A DNA stretch of 64,000 nucleotides from Silene conica (lineage: Eukaryota; Streptophyta; Magnoliopsida; Caryophyllales; Caryophyllaceae). The notes below the pieces were generated by a model. The model was not told where the DNA came from and did no database searches. It saw nothing but the letters and a program-made list of their open reading frames with translations. The stretch is from positions 18,627,247 to 18,691,246 of the forward strand of contig CM055319.2 in assembly GCA_029255685.2 (NCBI GenBank). The letters are read 5' to 3'. Of this stretch, positions 22,575 to 38,025 are shown in pieces. Every line of letters begins with the position of its first letter. The first letter of the stretch is position 1. Made by a program: the position numbers and the translations under genes.

Positions 22575-23933
22575 TGTAATACCTCGTATTTTGGTGTTAA
22601 TAGATTGTTATTTTATCTCAATATATTATTTATATTGACATGTTGTTAGTGTTTGAACGTTTATATTCGATAAGTAAATTATCGAGTAAGTGTTTTACAC
22701 TATATATGTTGTTGGTGAAGGTTTGAGTTTATTCTTAGTAGTAGATATACTTAAGTGACGGAACTGGGTCTCGTTTTGCGTGCCACTAACTTGAGCCCAT
22801 CTCGAGTTAGTAGACCCACATCAATACAAACATAACATGTTACACAACTTCAGCCTGCAAATTCTGAAACGTAACCAAAACCCAATTCTTAAACATAATC
22901 AAAACCCAATTCTTAAACATAAACCCTATTCATGTTGCCTTTCTTCATGTTGCCTGCCTCCCTCCATCGACTAAACAAAAACCTTACATCTCGTCTTTCC
23001 CTACACCAACCAAACAGAAGGCCTTAATCACTCGTTACATCCGTGGGTTAGAGATCAAAAGAGAAAGCAAACAGAGCGAGAACAGCCTGTACCATCGTCC
23101 TCCTCATCGCTTGTTCAACTGTAAGTTCTTCACGTTTTTCTCGCGCTTAATCAGACCTTTGACTTGGAGTATATGTTTGTGGATAATCCTTGTATAACCC
23201 TTAGCGTGCTTACCACCAGAGATCGGCCTAGAACCACTGTGGATGTCACGGAAACCACCAGTAAAGTCGATAGGAGCAGCGTTTTGTGTTTCCTGATGCG
23301 TTTTCTGACCCGTTCTCTTGCTTATTTCGTCTACTGTTTTGGGTTGTTTTGAGCACGAGTCTTTGGTTGGTAGTAATGGGGTGTTGGTTTAATATATGGG
23401 TGGTTGTAGGGTGGCTCGTGGTGGCCGTATCAAAACCGTTAAAAGGCTGAGTGAGGCGTTTAAAATAGTACAGAAACAGAGCTGACTTAGACGTGTTGGG
23501 GCAGGGGGTCTGGTGGCGGTTTTTGCGGTCGTTGCAGGTGAGACGAGATGGAGATGGTACCACCCATGGAACCACCGTGCGTCAGTGGTGACAACGGTGG
23601 TGGCCGGAGGTGGTTTAGAGCACCGTGGTGAGAGAAACGAGTGTTAAAAGAAGGGGGTGTGCGAGAGGGTTAAGTTGCTGGAAAAACAGAAACAAAATGT
23701 GGGTGTACGTGCTGTTTTGAGGCGATGTGGCGGTCGCGGTGGTGTCCCTAGGTAGTGACTCAAGGGTGGAAGTTGTAGTGGGGAGTACAAGGATTAGGTT
23801 GGGGCCAGTGGTGTCGGTGGTTGGGGACCAAGCTAGTGTCGGTGGTGTCGCGACGTTAGGGTCGGGTATGTTCGCGTTTGTTTTTAATGTCGGGGTTTGT
23901 CTTTGTGTGGCTGTGATGCGTGCTAGTATTAGT

Positions 23934-23977
<44 letters not shown>

Positions 23978-25004
23978 TTGTAATAATCCTATTATTATTT
24001 ATGTTTATCTATTATTATTAGTAATTAGTAATGTTTGCAATTCCTAATGTTGTTTCTCTATTTAAGGGACTTTACGAGTCGGGAAATTTCCATTTTTTAA
24101 GAGAAGTTACTATTTTGGGAAAGTTTCCATTTTAGGAAACTTTCCACTTTTAGGAGGCTACTATTTATAGTAGGCGTACATTGTGATATGGGGGTTTGGG
24201 AAGATTTATTAATCATTACCTAATATATCTTTAGGTGACGGGTTCCGCGTGGAACATTCCTAGCTGCTGCGTGGTTGACATTCTATTCCGCAAGTCAAGG
24301 TAGGGGAATACTGTAAACATGGTGACAAGTGATCTGTTATTATTATGTTAACTATTTATATATCTCATTGGATGATTGGTATTATATTGTGTTTAATTGT
24401 CTTGTATATTTCTGTGATACAATACGATGTGAAAATATTGGGTCTTGTGATACGGTGCGGAGTTTATATGGTGTTGGATCAGTGCGGAGTTTATTTGGCG
24501 TTGGATCGGTGCGGAGTATATTTGGCGTTGGATCGGTGCGGAGTTTATATGGTGTTGGATCGGTGCGGAGTTTATATGGTGTTGGATCGGTGCGGAGTTT
24601 ATTTGGCGTTGGATCGGTGCGGAGTATATTATATTGTTGGTATATTTATTTCTTTTTCCGCTACTCAACCTCGTGGTTGACCCTGTGTATTCGTGTGACA
24701 CCTGTGATGATCCGTAATGGGGAGCAGTTTTGACAGGAAAGATGGTGCTGTGGGAGCATGGGATGGCGTGAGCACTTGGATGGACCGACCTAGATGTAGA
24801 TCACCTACCTTGTAGTTATCAGTTGTACTTTTATTCCGCTGTGTAGTATCTGTAACTCCAAAATTTAAATTTTACCAGTTTTTATATAAAGTACTTTGGT
24901 TTGATTTACTTTGTTATTCACTACCTCGAATATTCCGAGATGGTAACAGCTCAATTTACTGAGGATGTCTTGCTAAAGGCTCCTTAATAAATCGGGGTGT
25001 TACA
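22575..25004 (+). repeat. complete 2430-bp LTR of the nested Ty3 remnant
   Basis: It starts TGTAATACC and ends GGTGTTACA, with TG...CA inverted ends. It has a polypurine tract upstream and a primer-binding site downstream, so it faces internal sequence on both sides. It contains a TAT microsatellite (about 23936-23976) and a 27-bp minisatellite. Confidence 0.85.
24455..24629 (+). repeat. 27-bp minisatellite in the LTR
   Basis: Six full units and one partial unit of a 27-base repeat beginning GTGCGGAGTTTATATGG and ending TTGGATCG. Two variants alternate (TATATGGTG and TATTTGGCG). The unit is divisible by three, so it yields a repetitive ORF by chance. Confidence 0.92.
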
Positions 25005-25080
25005 AGTGGTATCAGAGATGGTAACAGCTCAATTTACTGAGGATGTCTTGCTAAAGGCTCCTTAATAAATCGGGGTGTTA
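24937..25080 (+). repeat. LTR end, primer-binding site, second LTR end
   Basis: The last 66 bp of the LTR (24937-25002) are repeated at 25015-25080 with a period of 78 bp. TGGTATCAGAG (25007-25017, primer-binding site) lies between. The second copy ends GTGTTA, lacks the terminal CA, and runs straight into copia sequence. The shared GAGATGG at the joint suggests microhomology or template switching. Confidence 0.85.
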
Positions 25081-28000
25081 GAGGGTCTGTTTCTGAACCT
25101 GTAGTTCACGCTAACAACGTGACTGTCGGAGTCTTGGCTCTTTCTTTGCTCGATTCTGACCGTCTCAGTGGTATGTGCCAATGGATAATCGACACGGGAG
25201 CCTCTAATCATGTTTGCGGGAATATATCGTATATCTTTGATCAAACTCTGATTCCGGACCGACTTGTTGGCTTACCAAATGGTCAGCGGGTCGTGTCGTC
25301 TATTATGGGCTCCGTGTTTATTAATGACTCCCTAATTTTGCACCATGTTTTATATGTGCCCTTTCTCACTTGCAATTTAATTTCCGTCTCACAACTTACT
25401 TTGGAATTTGATCATTCTTTTGAATTTGCTAAATAAAATTGTCTTATTCAGGACCGTTCTTTGAAGAGGACGATTGGAGTTGGTGAGCTGCGGGATGGTC
25501 TCTACTGGATCTGTGCGGGTGCTAAGACATGGGTGAATACAGTCAAGATTGATGGGTCTTTGGATTTGTGGCATCAACGTTTGGGGCATCCGTCTGCTAA
25601 AGTGGTTAAGACTATTCCCTTTGCTCGTAATTTTATTTATAATAAGGACCATGTGTGTGAGACATGTCATTTTGCTAAGCAACATCGTAGTAGTTTTGCT
25701 TTGAATCCAAAACGTGCTTCTGGTTTATTTGAGTTGATACATTGCGATTTGTGGGGACCCTATCGTCTCTCCTCTTCATGTGGTGCCAAGTATTTTTTAA
25801 CCTTAGTTGATGATTTTTCTCGTGCAACTTGGGTCTATCTACTTTTGGATAAAACGGAGGTTTTGGACATGTTTATGAGTTTTATTTCCATGGTTGACAC
25901 ACAATTTTCGAAAAAATTAAAGGTGGTTCGTAGTGATAACGGTACTGAATTTAATCACATTGCCGACAATTTTTTCAAAAATGGGATTTTGTTTCAGACC
26001 TCATGTGTTGGCACGCCTCAACAAAACGGGCGTGTTGAACGTAAACATCGTCATCTTTTGGAAGTAGCACGTTCCTTAATGTTTCACTCCCATTTACCAA
26101 AATCTTTTTGGGGTGAATGTGTCCTTACTGCCACCTATTTAATTAATCGGACACCCTCTGTCTTACTCGACCATAAAACTCCTTTCGAATGTCTTTATGG
26201 GGCTCCACCATCTTATCAAAATTTGCGGGTCTTTGGTTGTCTTGCCTTTGCTCACAATCAAAATACCAACAAAAAGAGATGGAAATTATATGATCTTGAA
26301 ACGGGTTCATATTTTGTTTCCCGTGATGTGGCCTTTCATGAGTCGATTTTTCCCTCGACAATTGCCTCTCAAGTCTCGGGTACGGATTCTGCTCCCATGC
26401 TTCCGGACGACCCATTTAATGGTTCCGATATGTTTGATTTTATGGATTCAGAAACTACTTTGGGCTCCTCTACTCATACAGTCCATGAACCTGTTGCTGA
26501 ACCTCTTGTGCCTAGTTCTTCTGGGCCTGACACTTCAAGTGTGTCTACTGGGCCAGCTTCTAATGCCCCTGCTTCTGATGGGCCGGCTGTTTCTGATGGG
26601 CCGGCTTATTCTCATGCCCCCTCCACCTCTCACACTGAACTTGGCCGAGGTAAACGGCCCAAATTCCCGAACTCTAATCTCCGTGACTATGTCTTAGCTA
26701 CCGCGCACCATCCGTCCTCCGCACTCCCCTCCTCGACATCGTCCTCAGGTACACCTTATTCCTTGGCTAATTATGTTGATTGTCATTCTTTTTCAATTAA
26801 ACATTCCCAATTTATTGCGGCCATTACGAGTGGTGTTGAGCCTCCTTCTTTTAAGGAGGCTATCCATGATCCTAATTGGTGTACTGCGATGCAAGCTGAG
26901 ATTGACGCCCTTGAGCGTAATGGTACTTGGGAGTTGACGGATCTTCCCTCTGATAAAAAGGCTCTTGGTTGTCGATGAGTTTACAAGATCAAATATAATT
27001 CTGATGGGACTATTGAGCGCCACAAAGCCCGTCTGGTTGTCTTTGGGAATCATCAGGTTGAAGGTATTGACTATTCTGAAACCTTTGCTCCTGTTGTCAA
27101 GATGACTACTGTGCGTACTTTTTTGGCTGTTGCAGCTATACAGAAATGGGAGTTACATCAAATGGACGTCCACAACGCGTTCTTGCATGGGGATCTAACT
27201 GAGGAGGTCTATATGCGGCTCCCCCCGGGTTTTAGTCATGGTAAAAAGGACAAAGTCTGTCGCCTCAAAAAATCTTTATATGGGCTAAAACAGGCACCCC
27301 GGTGTTGGTTTGCCAAATTGACTGCTGCACTTCGCGAGTATGGGTTTCAACAGTCCTATTCTGGCTACTCCTTATTTTCTTATTTGCGTGGGACCGTTCG
27401 GCTCTTTATCCTCATCTATGTTGATGATCTTGTTATTGCTGGTAATGACTCTTCAGCTGTTGCTCGTTTTAAGGCATATTTGGGTCAATGCTTTCACATG
27501 AAGGATCTTGGTCCTCTTAAATATTTTCTCGGCATTGAGGTATCTCGTAACTCTGAGGGTATTTACCTTAGTCAGCGTAAATATGCCCTCGATATTATCT
27601 CTGAAGCCGGCTTACTTGGCGCAAAGCCCGCTAGCACTCCGATTGAACAAAATCACTCTCTTGGTCTCGCCACGGGTGCTCTTCTCGACAATGTCGAGTC
27701 CTATCGCCGATTGGTGGGGCGTCTGGTTTACTTGGCCGTTACCCGTCCTGATTTATCTTATGCTGTTCACATTCTCTCCCGTTTTCTTCACCAACCGCGA
27801 CATGAACATCTCACGGCCGCTCTCCGGGTTGTTCGCTACCTGAAGGGCAGTCCGGGCCAAGGTATTCTTCTTCGTGCAGACAGTGCTTTGGATATTACTG
27901 GTTGGTGTGATTCGGATCATGGGGCGGATCCTCTCACTCGCAAGTCGGTCTCCGGCTGGCATATTTTTCTAGGTACTTCTCCTATTTCATGGAAGACTAA

Positions 28001-28374
28001 AAAACAACATACCGTCTCGTTATCTTCTGCTGAAGCAGAATATCGGTCTATGGCCACCATTTTGTGCGAGTTAAAGTGGCTTAAGGGTTTGCTTCTTAGC
28101 CTGGATGTGTGTGTCTCTCTCCCTATGACAATTTTTTTCTGACAGTAAATCCGCTTTGGACCTTGCTCATAATCCCGTGTTTTATGAGCGGTCTAAACAT
28201 ATTGAAATCGATTGTCACTTTATCCGTGACGCTATTATTGTTGGTTTGGTCACCGCCGCGCATGTCCCCACTCACGTGCAACTGGCTGACATTTATACCA
28301 AGGCTCTTGGTGCCACTCAGTTTCAATTCCTTCTCAACAAGCTCGGCGTTCTTAATCTTCACGCTCCAGCTTGA
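25081..28374 (+). pseudogene. copia protease, integrase, reverse transcriptase and RNase H, degraded
   Basis: This is the Pol part of the copia polyprotein. The aspartic protease has its active site IDTGASNHVCG at about 25187. An in-frame TAA at 25434 follows. Next come the GAG-pre-integrase/zinc region (HQRLGHPS and CETCHFAKQH) and the integrase core (HCDLWGPY, VRSDNGTEF, PQQNGRVER) to about 26300. A TGA at 26976 replaces the Trp expected in the ALGC.WVYK block at the RT start. The RT catalytic site is YVDDLVIAG at about 27418. RNase H follows (SSAEAEYRSMA). A run of Ts near 28130-28138 carries an extra base, so the last 75 codons are in another frame. The final stop at 28372 overlaps the polypurine tract. 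Confidence 0.9.
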
Positions 28375-28381
28375 GGGGGGA
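28371..28381 (+). other. copia polypurine tract
   Basis: TTGAGGGGGGA lies directly before the 3' LTR. The TGA inside it is the Pol stop codon, a compact arrangement common in copia elements. Confidence 0.88.
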
Positions 28382-28502
28382 TATTAGGAGATATTATCTT
28401 ATGAGTTGTGATATTTATTCTGTTTAACCTAGCCTTGTAACTATAAAAGCATAGTTGAACTCAAATAATAGAATCAGGCTTTCCATCTTACTTTGTTTAA
28501 CA
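28382..28502 (+). repeat. copia 3' LTR
   Basis: 121 bp. It differs from the 5' LTR by C for A near 28420. It is followed by AGAAG (28503-28507), the target duplication. Confidence 0.92.
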
Positions 28503-28640
28503 AGAAGGTACAAAAATTATACGGAGTACTAGTGATTTAAAGGCCTTAAAATCATAAATAAATACATACTTATAAAAACCATTTTACTCAATAAATCAGT
28601 TATGTAAGTTTTCTTATTCTTCAAATTAGAAAGGGACATG

Positions 28641-29317
28641 CTTTTTCACATACGGATTTTACTCTTTCACATACAATTTTTACTACACTACCCTTGTCAT
28701 TTTTTTTTTATCATTCCTCAATCAATTTTATTTTTCTCTCTCCCTTCATCTCCTTGACAACTACTCCGTCAATGCCACTCCGTCGTCAACTCCGTTCACT
28801 GCCGACATCTCACGACTGTCCAAACCGCCGCCCTCTCCGATTTCTTTTAAAAAGTGGGGCAAGGTTTGGAATTTGTTGACTCTTAATTCGTCCTCGCTCC
28901 TATGATTCAAACGTGGCTCTCATGGCAGCAATTCTTGAGAAAAGAAAAGTGTTTTGTAGCATAGATGGTGCCGAAGTCTACCCGGAAATCATCGTATAAA
29001 TTCAACCGTCTTTACGCGACCCCCGCAGCGCACCCACTCCCCACTTTTACTACTTGTCTCAATTTTCTTTTCTTAAATTAATTAGGTTTTTCCAACTTTT
29101 TTTCAATTGATTTACCTTTTCTTAATTAATTAATTTACTTTTTCTTAATTAGTTTGTTTTTTGTTTTTTTTCTTAATCATTAGTAATTGATTTAATTTGT
29201 TGTTTTGTTGGTTTAGGAAAGAGAGTTCACATCTAGAAAATGGTAGAAGATGAAAATTTTATGAAAAAGTGTATGTGAAAGAGTAAAGTTCGTATGTGAA
29301 AAAGTAATTCCGATATG
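28641..29317. mobile_element. non-coding TIR element, about 0.68 kb
   Basis: The left end CTTTTTCACATACGG...CTCTTTCACATAC is repeated inverted at about 29265-29304 with few changes. The 8-bp sequence GGGACATG occurs at 28633-28640 and 29318-29325. If that is the target duplication (hAT length), the right end has 13 extra bases outside the inverted repeat. Each end holds two TTTCACATAC motifs. The superfamily is uncertain, and the class is inferred. Confidence 0.6.
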
Positions 29318-29619
29318 GGGACATGAAACTTTTTAGATTATAGATAACTTTTATTTTATTTTTTTTGAGAGAAACCTCGAATTAATTACTTCCGAGTGTT
29401 GATGTAAATCGAAAAAACTTATCAATGCGTTATCCATTTAATATCCAATTACATCTGATGTTTCTGAAATTTAAAAAATTACCATAAATGAGTTACAAGA
29501 ATGTTGGCCTGTTGGGGATTATGACTGATTTTTGAGGTACCGAAATAATATCATTTCAGATACTCCGTCATTAAGAAGACACAACAATTATAACACGAAT
29601 TAGTAACAAGACACAAGTG

Positions 29620-29692
29620 GCGTCTGTAGCTCAGTGGATAGAGCGTCTGTTTCCTAAGCAGAAGGTCGTAGGTTCGACCCCTACCTGACGCG
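29620..29692 (+). tRNA. tRNA-Arg (anticodon CCT)
   Basis: A complete cloverleaf of 73 bases. The acceptor stem is GCGTCTG with CTGACGC, having one T-T mismatch that I recall as normal for this plant isoacceptor. The D arm is GCTC/GAGC, the anticodon stem TCTGT/GCAGA with loop TTCCTAA, and the T arm GTAGG-TTCGACC-CCTAC. The discriminator is G. TTTT follows at once as terminator, and the B-box GGTTCGACCCC is intact. It reads arginine AGG codons. Confidence 0.96.
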
Positions 29693-29704
29693 TTTTGTTT
29701 ATCT

Positions 29705-29744
29705 AATTTTATTTTATTTTATTTTATTTTATTTTATTTTATTT
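29705..29744 (+). repeat. (ATTTT)n microsatellite
   Basis: About eight tandem ATTTT units directly downstream of the tRNA terminator. Confidence 0.95.
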
Positions 29745-30123
29745 TGAGAAGTGTGATTAGTATGGATAAAGGCAGAGAGCCCAGATTTGTATCAGCATCA
29801 GCTGCGCTGAATGTTAGCTGATTACGAACCTTATAATCATGAAAAAGGATTCATAATAAAATAGTCTTGACTTGCCGTTATCATCACATATATATACACA
29901 TTAAAATCTAGATACTCCATACTACTGACAATACATACGGAGTACAACAACAAGGGAGCCTTATTCCCAGTTAATCTGCGGTTGGCTAACATAAAATCTG
30001 TTAAAAGTTGGTAAATATCACTTATCAGAACAAAAATGATACGATTCATAAGAAAAACAGTGAAGATACACACAACGGTGAGAAAGCCTTGCATAACTGA
30101 GGTTTTTGGTATTGATGATCTCT
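29745..30123. other. 3' flank of the receptor kinase gene
   Basis: This is probably 3' untranslated and terminator sequence of the minus-strand kinase. It includes a TACGGAGTA motif at 29936-29944. No separate gene was seen. Confidence 0.5.
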
Positions 30124-34679
<4,556 letters not shown>

Positions 34680-34716
34680 GAACTCGAATCAGTTTCATAC
34701 GATGTCCAATGGGTTT

Positions 34717-34727
34717 AATATATAAAA
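34717..34727 (-). promoter_or_regulatory. TATA-like box of the receptor kinase
   Basis: The minus strand reads TTTTATATATT about 40-48 bases before the ATG at 34679. That is close for a TATA box plus leader, so the leader would be very short, or transcription may begin from another site. Confidence 0.4.
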
Positions 34728-35436
34728 TCAGGGGATTTATTGGCAAGTAAAAGAGCTTCATATTCGAGAACAAATTATCTACTTAAGAAGAAGATCAACT
34801 TGAAGAACATAAAACCGAAACAAGCCTCCATTCTGTTTTTAAACTTAATTAGATATGGAATTAAATCTGCAATCTTTCCAAAATAAAACAAAATCTAAGT
34901 TTGCCCTTTTTCATCTTTCTGCTAATAATACCACTAAACATTTATTCTGCATTTTTGGGTAGATATACCATTACGCCATCAGTTCTTTAGGCTTGCTTTT
35001 GATACAAAGATTAGACGAATTGAGAAATAAAAGCGTCAAAAAATACAAACAGTGGAAAAATTAACATGTGGGTTATAAAGAAAAGCTTTTATCGACCTAA
35101 GATGAAAATGTAAAGGAATGATCGAGACAAAGAGTATAATGTTGAGCAGCAGGTCTTTACTTGTGACGAGATTAAGTTGGGGCATGTTTCATGTTCCCAG
35201 TCACCTCCCATGGATATTTTGTAAAAGGAAACGGTATGTGAGAATTTGTGGAGGTTGAGAATTCATAACCAATTATAAAATTAAGGTTATTTCATGACAT
35301 TAATCAAATTAAATCACCCCTTTATAATCAATCAATCAATAAATAAATATAAATATATATTTGAGGTTTTTTTAGAGTGACGTGGTAGTCTCCAACTTTG
35401 TTAAAACACTTATCTAACTTTTTTTCTATTTTGATT
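34728..35436. other. upstream region of the receptor kinase
   Basis: AT-rich DNA, presumably promoter. No gene was seen. Repeats begin at about 35437. Confidence 0.45.
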
Positions 35437-36493
35437 ATAAGTAGCAATATATCCCACATCGAAAAGTTAGAGTAATAGAGAAAGAAAATAGTGTATAAAA
35501 CAATTTTAGAATTTGAATAATTTTTAAACTATAATTAGGAGTGCAATTACTTATTTAAATTTTGTAAGGTTTTAGATTTTAATTAGAAGTAGGAATATAT
35601 CCCACATCAAAAAATTAGGGGAATAAAAAATAGAACACAATTTTACGTATTTAATATTTTATAAATTTTAGTTAGGAGTAGAGTGTATCCGACATAGATA
35701 TACTTTTTCAAAACACTTATTTTTTTTAGATTTTAATTAGAAATAGTAATATATTTCCCACATCAAAAGGTTAGGGAAATAAAGAAAAACAATAGGGTAT
35801 AAAACAGTTTTAGAATTTAAATGTTTTTTAAATCATAAGTATGAGTGACAATACATTCCACAACAAAAAATTAGGAGCTATTTTCGACTACTGTTTAATT
35901 TTTTTTTTATTCTTTTTTTTTAATTCAATTAGAAGTAATAATATATCCCACATCGAAAAGTTAGGGAAATAGAGAAAGAAAAAAGGGTATAAAACAATTT
36001 TAGAATTTGAATAATTTTTAAACAAGAATTAGGAGTGGCTATAAATCCTACACCAAAAAATTATAGAATTTGAATTTTTTTTAAAGTTTTAAATTATAAT
36101 TAAGAGTGGTAATACATCCCACGTCAAAAAAATTACCGGCTATTATAAACTACTTATTTAAGCTTTTTAAGGTTTTAGATTTTAAGTAGAAGTAGGAATA
36201 TATCCCGCATCAAAAAAATTAGGGGAATAGAGAAAAAAATAGAACACAATTTTACATTTTTTATAAATTTTAGTTAGGAGTAGAGTGTATCCCACATCGA
36301 AAAATTAGGGAAACAAAGAAAATAAAACAGATATACTTTTTTAAACACTTATTTAATTTTTTTAGATTTTAATTAGAAGTAGTAATATATCCCACATCGA
36401 AAAGTTAGGGGAATAAAGAAAAAAAAGGTATAAAAAAATCTTAGAATTTAAATGTTCTTTAAAATATAAGTAGGAGTGACAATACATCCCACA
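35437..36493 (+). repeat. decayed tandem array with snRNA-type USE and TATA boxes, left part
   Basis: About 12 diverged copies spaced 70-150 bp, mostly 87-100 bp. Four carry a perfect plant snRNA upstream sequence element ATCCCACATCG (35451, 35945, 36289, 36389); others have one to three changes. The copies at 35451 and 35945, and a one-off copy at 35755, have TATAAAA exactly 32 bases after the element; at 36389 the gap is 29. That spacing is close to the one known for RNA polymerase II snRNA promoters in plants. Between the boxes lies a conserved GTTAGGGAAATA, then purine-rich sequence. No snRNA sequence follows. The last copy is interrupted by the MULE. Confidence 0.78.
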
Positions 36494-36914
36494 TTAAAAA
36501 ACCGAATCGCGAAAGATCGTCGACGTTTTGCGAAAAATCGTCGACGTTTTTTAAACAAATTACCAACACTACCCTTTCACCCTCACACTCTCATTGAAAT
36601 TTTGAAAAATAAAAACACCCTCCCTCCACCGAGAACACCACCCCACCACGTCGCCACCCACCGCCGAGGACCCCCACAACCGTCGCCACCCACCGCCGAG
36701 GACAACCACCACCGCCACCAAGCACCACCAAGGGTTAGTTGTTTTGTTAGTTGTTTTTTTAAAATTATTTAGATTTAGTTGTAGTTTTAGTTTTATTGTT
36801 AGTTGTTTATGCTATTGTTGTTAGTATTGTTGTTGTTAGCATTGTTGTTGTTGTTAGCATTGTTGTTGTTGTAAGTTGGGATTGTAGCATCGAAAACTAG
36901 TAAATCAGATTGAG

Positions 36915-37205
36915 GGAGGGGTGAGGGACGTGTGGTTTGCACGTTGGTGGTGGGTAGGGACGTGCAAATGGCACGTCCATGGTTGGTAGGGACGTGCAGA
37001 TGGCACGTCCATGGTTGGTCGGGACGTGTGAAGCACACGTCCATGGGTGGTCGGGACGTGTGAACCACACGTCCATGGATGGTCGGGACGTGTGAACCAC
37101 ACGTCTATAGATGGTAGGGACGTGTAGTTCACACGTCTAATGGGGGAAGGGACGTGTGAACAACACGTCTAGGTGGGGTTGGGACGTGTAGTTCACATGT
37201 CCCTC
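36915..37205. repeat. left subterminal hairpin array of the MULE
   Basis: About nine units of roughly 30-33 bp. Each has GGACGTG, a short loop and CACGTCC or CACGTCT, separated by ATGGKTGGT. Each unit can fold as a small hairpin. The ORFs here on the minus strand (repeated tripeptide-like patterns) are a by-product of the repeats. Confidence 0.9.
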
Positions 37206-37273
37206 ATGGTTCGGGTTTTTTTTACGTTCTAACCGTATGTTTTCAATTTTAATTCTTTAAATTTTTTCAGGAA

Positions 37274-37697
37274 TGGCAAACATGCCGTTGAACGATGAAA
37301 CCTGGCTTTCACAACGGATTGCAGAAGCTGAGACATATCTCGCAAGCCCTGCAGCGCAAACCTGATGGTGAAAGAGTCTCTTGAACATCAACGCGACTAC
37401 TGGATCAAGAGGCGTGACGCAGTCCGGTTAGTTAACGAAGCTGCTAGTTCGTACCCTCGACGTCCTGACACTCGCCGCCTTGCTGAAGCGAGAAACATGA
37501 TACGTCTTGAACCCACGGTCTTATCTCAACAGGCAATGCATGTGTATTGCAAGATTATGGACGTCATTAGAATGTTTGAAGAGAATCACCCCGACGTTAG
37601 CGGTTCTCCTGAGATGCGTGGTTGGTGGGAGTTTGAGAAGATTTTTTTTAAAGATAACCGGGGTTATCCCTCCGTCTTTTTCGTTTTGGGCCAATGA
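37274..37697 (+). pseudogene. second MULE gene, unknown function, frameshifted
   Basis: An ORF from ATG 37274 runs about 30 codons to a TGA at 37361. The next frame, from 37365, encodes 110 residues without stops, ending at 37695-37697. The most likely reading is one protein of about 140 residues with a single-base change near 37360. It is rich in charged residues, with Trp, Tyr and Arg clusters (RDYWIKRRD) and a conserved-looking segment RGWWEFEKIFF. TTTTTTCAG just upstream resembles a splice acceptor, which would mirror the transposase gene, whose first intron also holds the hairpin array. No family is recognised. Its convergent layout recalls mudrA and mudrB of maize MuDR, a positional analogy only. 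Confidence 0.55.
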
Positions 37698-37726
37698 GGT
37701 CTGAAGGATTGGATGTACTAGTTAAC

Positions 37727-37866
37727 AATGAAATCGCTTTGTTTGTTTGAACGTTTTTAATTTGATAACTGTTATCTTTGTAATTTGTTTCACAATGAAA
37801 TCGCTTTGTTTGTTTGAACGTTTTTAATTTGATAACTGTTATCTTTGTAATTTGTTTCACAATGAA
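37727..37866. repeat. 67-bp tandem duplication downstream of the small MULE gene
   Basis: Two identical 67-bp units (37727-37793 and 37794-37860) and the start of a third, each beginning AATGAAATCGC. The identity suggests a very recent event. Confidence 0.93.
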
Positions 37867-38025
37867 ATCGCGATTATAATGAACATGAAAATCATTCGAA
37901 AAACGGTAACATTTTGAAATTTGAAATCACAACAGTTACATTTAAATATTACAACCTAAAGAATACAAATAAATCTCAACCTAAATAATACAAATATATC
38001 ACAACCTAAAGAATACAAATAAATC

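Larger units (their letters stand above)
19380..25080 (+). mobile_element. rearranged Ty3 (chromovirus-like) remnant nested in the copia element
   Basis: It consists of a 276-bp LTR fragment, a 2.9-kb internal fragment, a complete 2430-bp LTR, a primer-binding site and a second partial LTR end. The polypurine region (GACGAAGTTCATTGTAAGG) and the LTR start TGTAATACCTCG resemble Del/Tekay chromoviruses. Gag, RT and integrase are missing. No target duplication is visible. Truncation after insertion, or recombination during integration, is likely. Confidence 0.8.
18158..28502 (+). mobile_element. Ty1/copia retrotransposon with 121-bp LTRs, degraded, with nested insertion
   Basis: Two 121-bp LTRs (18158-18278 and 28382-28502) differ at one position by eye. 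They are flanked by the 5-bp duplication AGAAG (18153-18157 and 28503-28507). The primer-binding site TGGTATCAGA fits initiator tRNA-Met, and a polypurine tract precedes the 3' LTR. The gene order (gag, protease, integrase, RT, RNase H) is that of Ty1/copia. Short LTRs suggest an Ale/Retrofit-like lineage, which is an inference. The coding region has two frameshifts, two in-frame stops and a 5.7-kb Ty3 insertion between gag and protease, so the element is dead. Confidence 0.93.

Noticed and set aside
24455..24629. CRISPR-like regular repeat
   Set aside because: The units are directly contiguous without unique spacers and lie in a plant LTR.
24329..24733. 134-codon ORF with a repeated GVGSVRS-type pattern
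   Set aside because: It is generated by the 27-bp minisatellite, whose unit is a multiple of three. It lies inside an LTR.
36799..37132. Overlapping minus-strand ORFs with repeated HTSRP/TMDV patterns
   Set aside because: They are by-products of the hairpin repeat units, whose lengths keep frames open. No start context or domain was seen.
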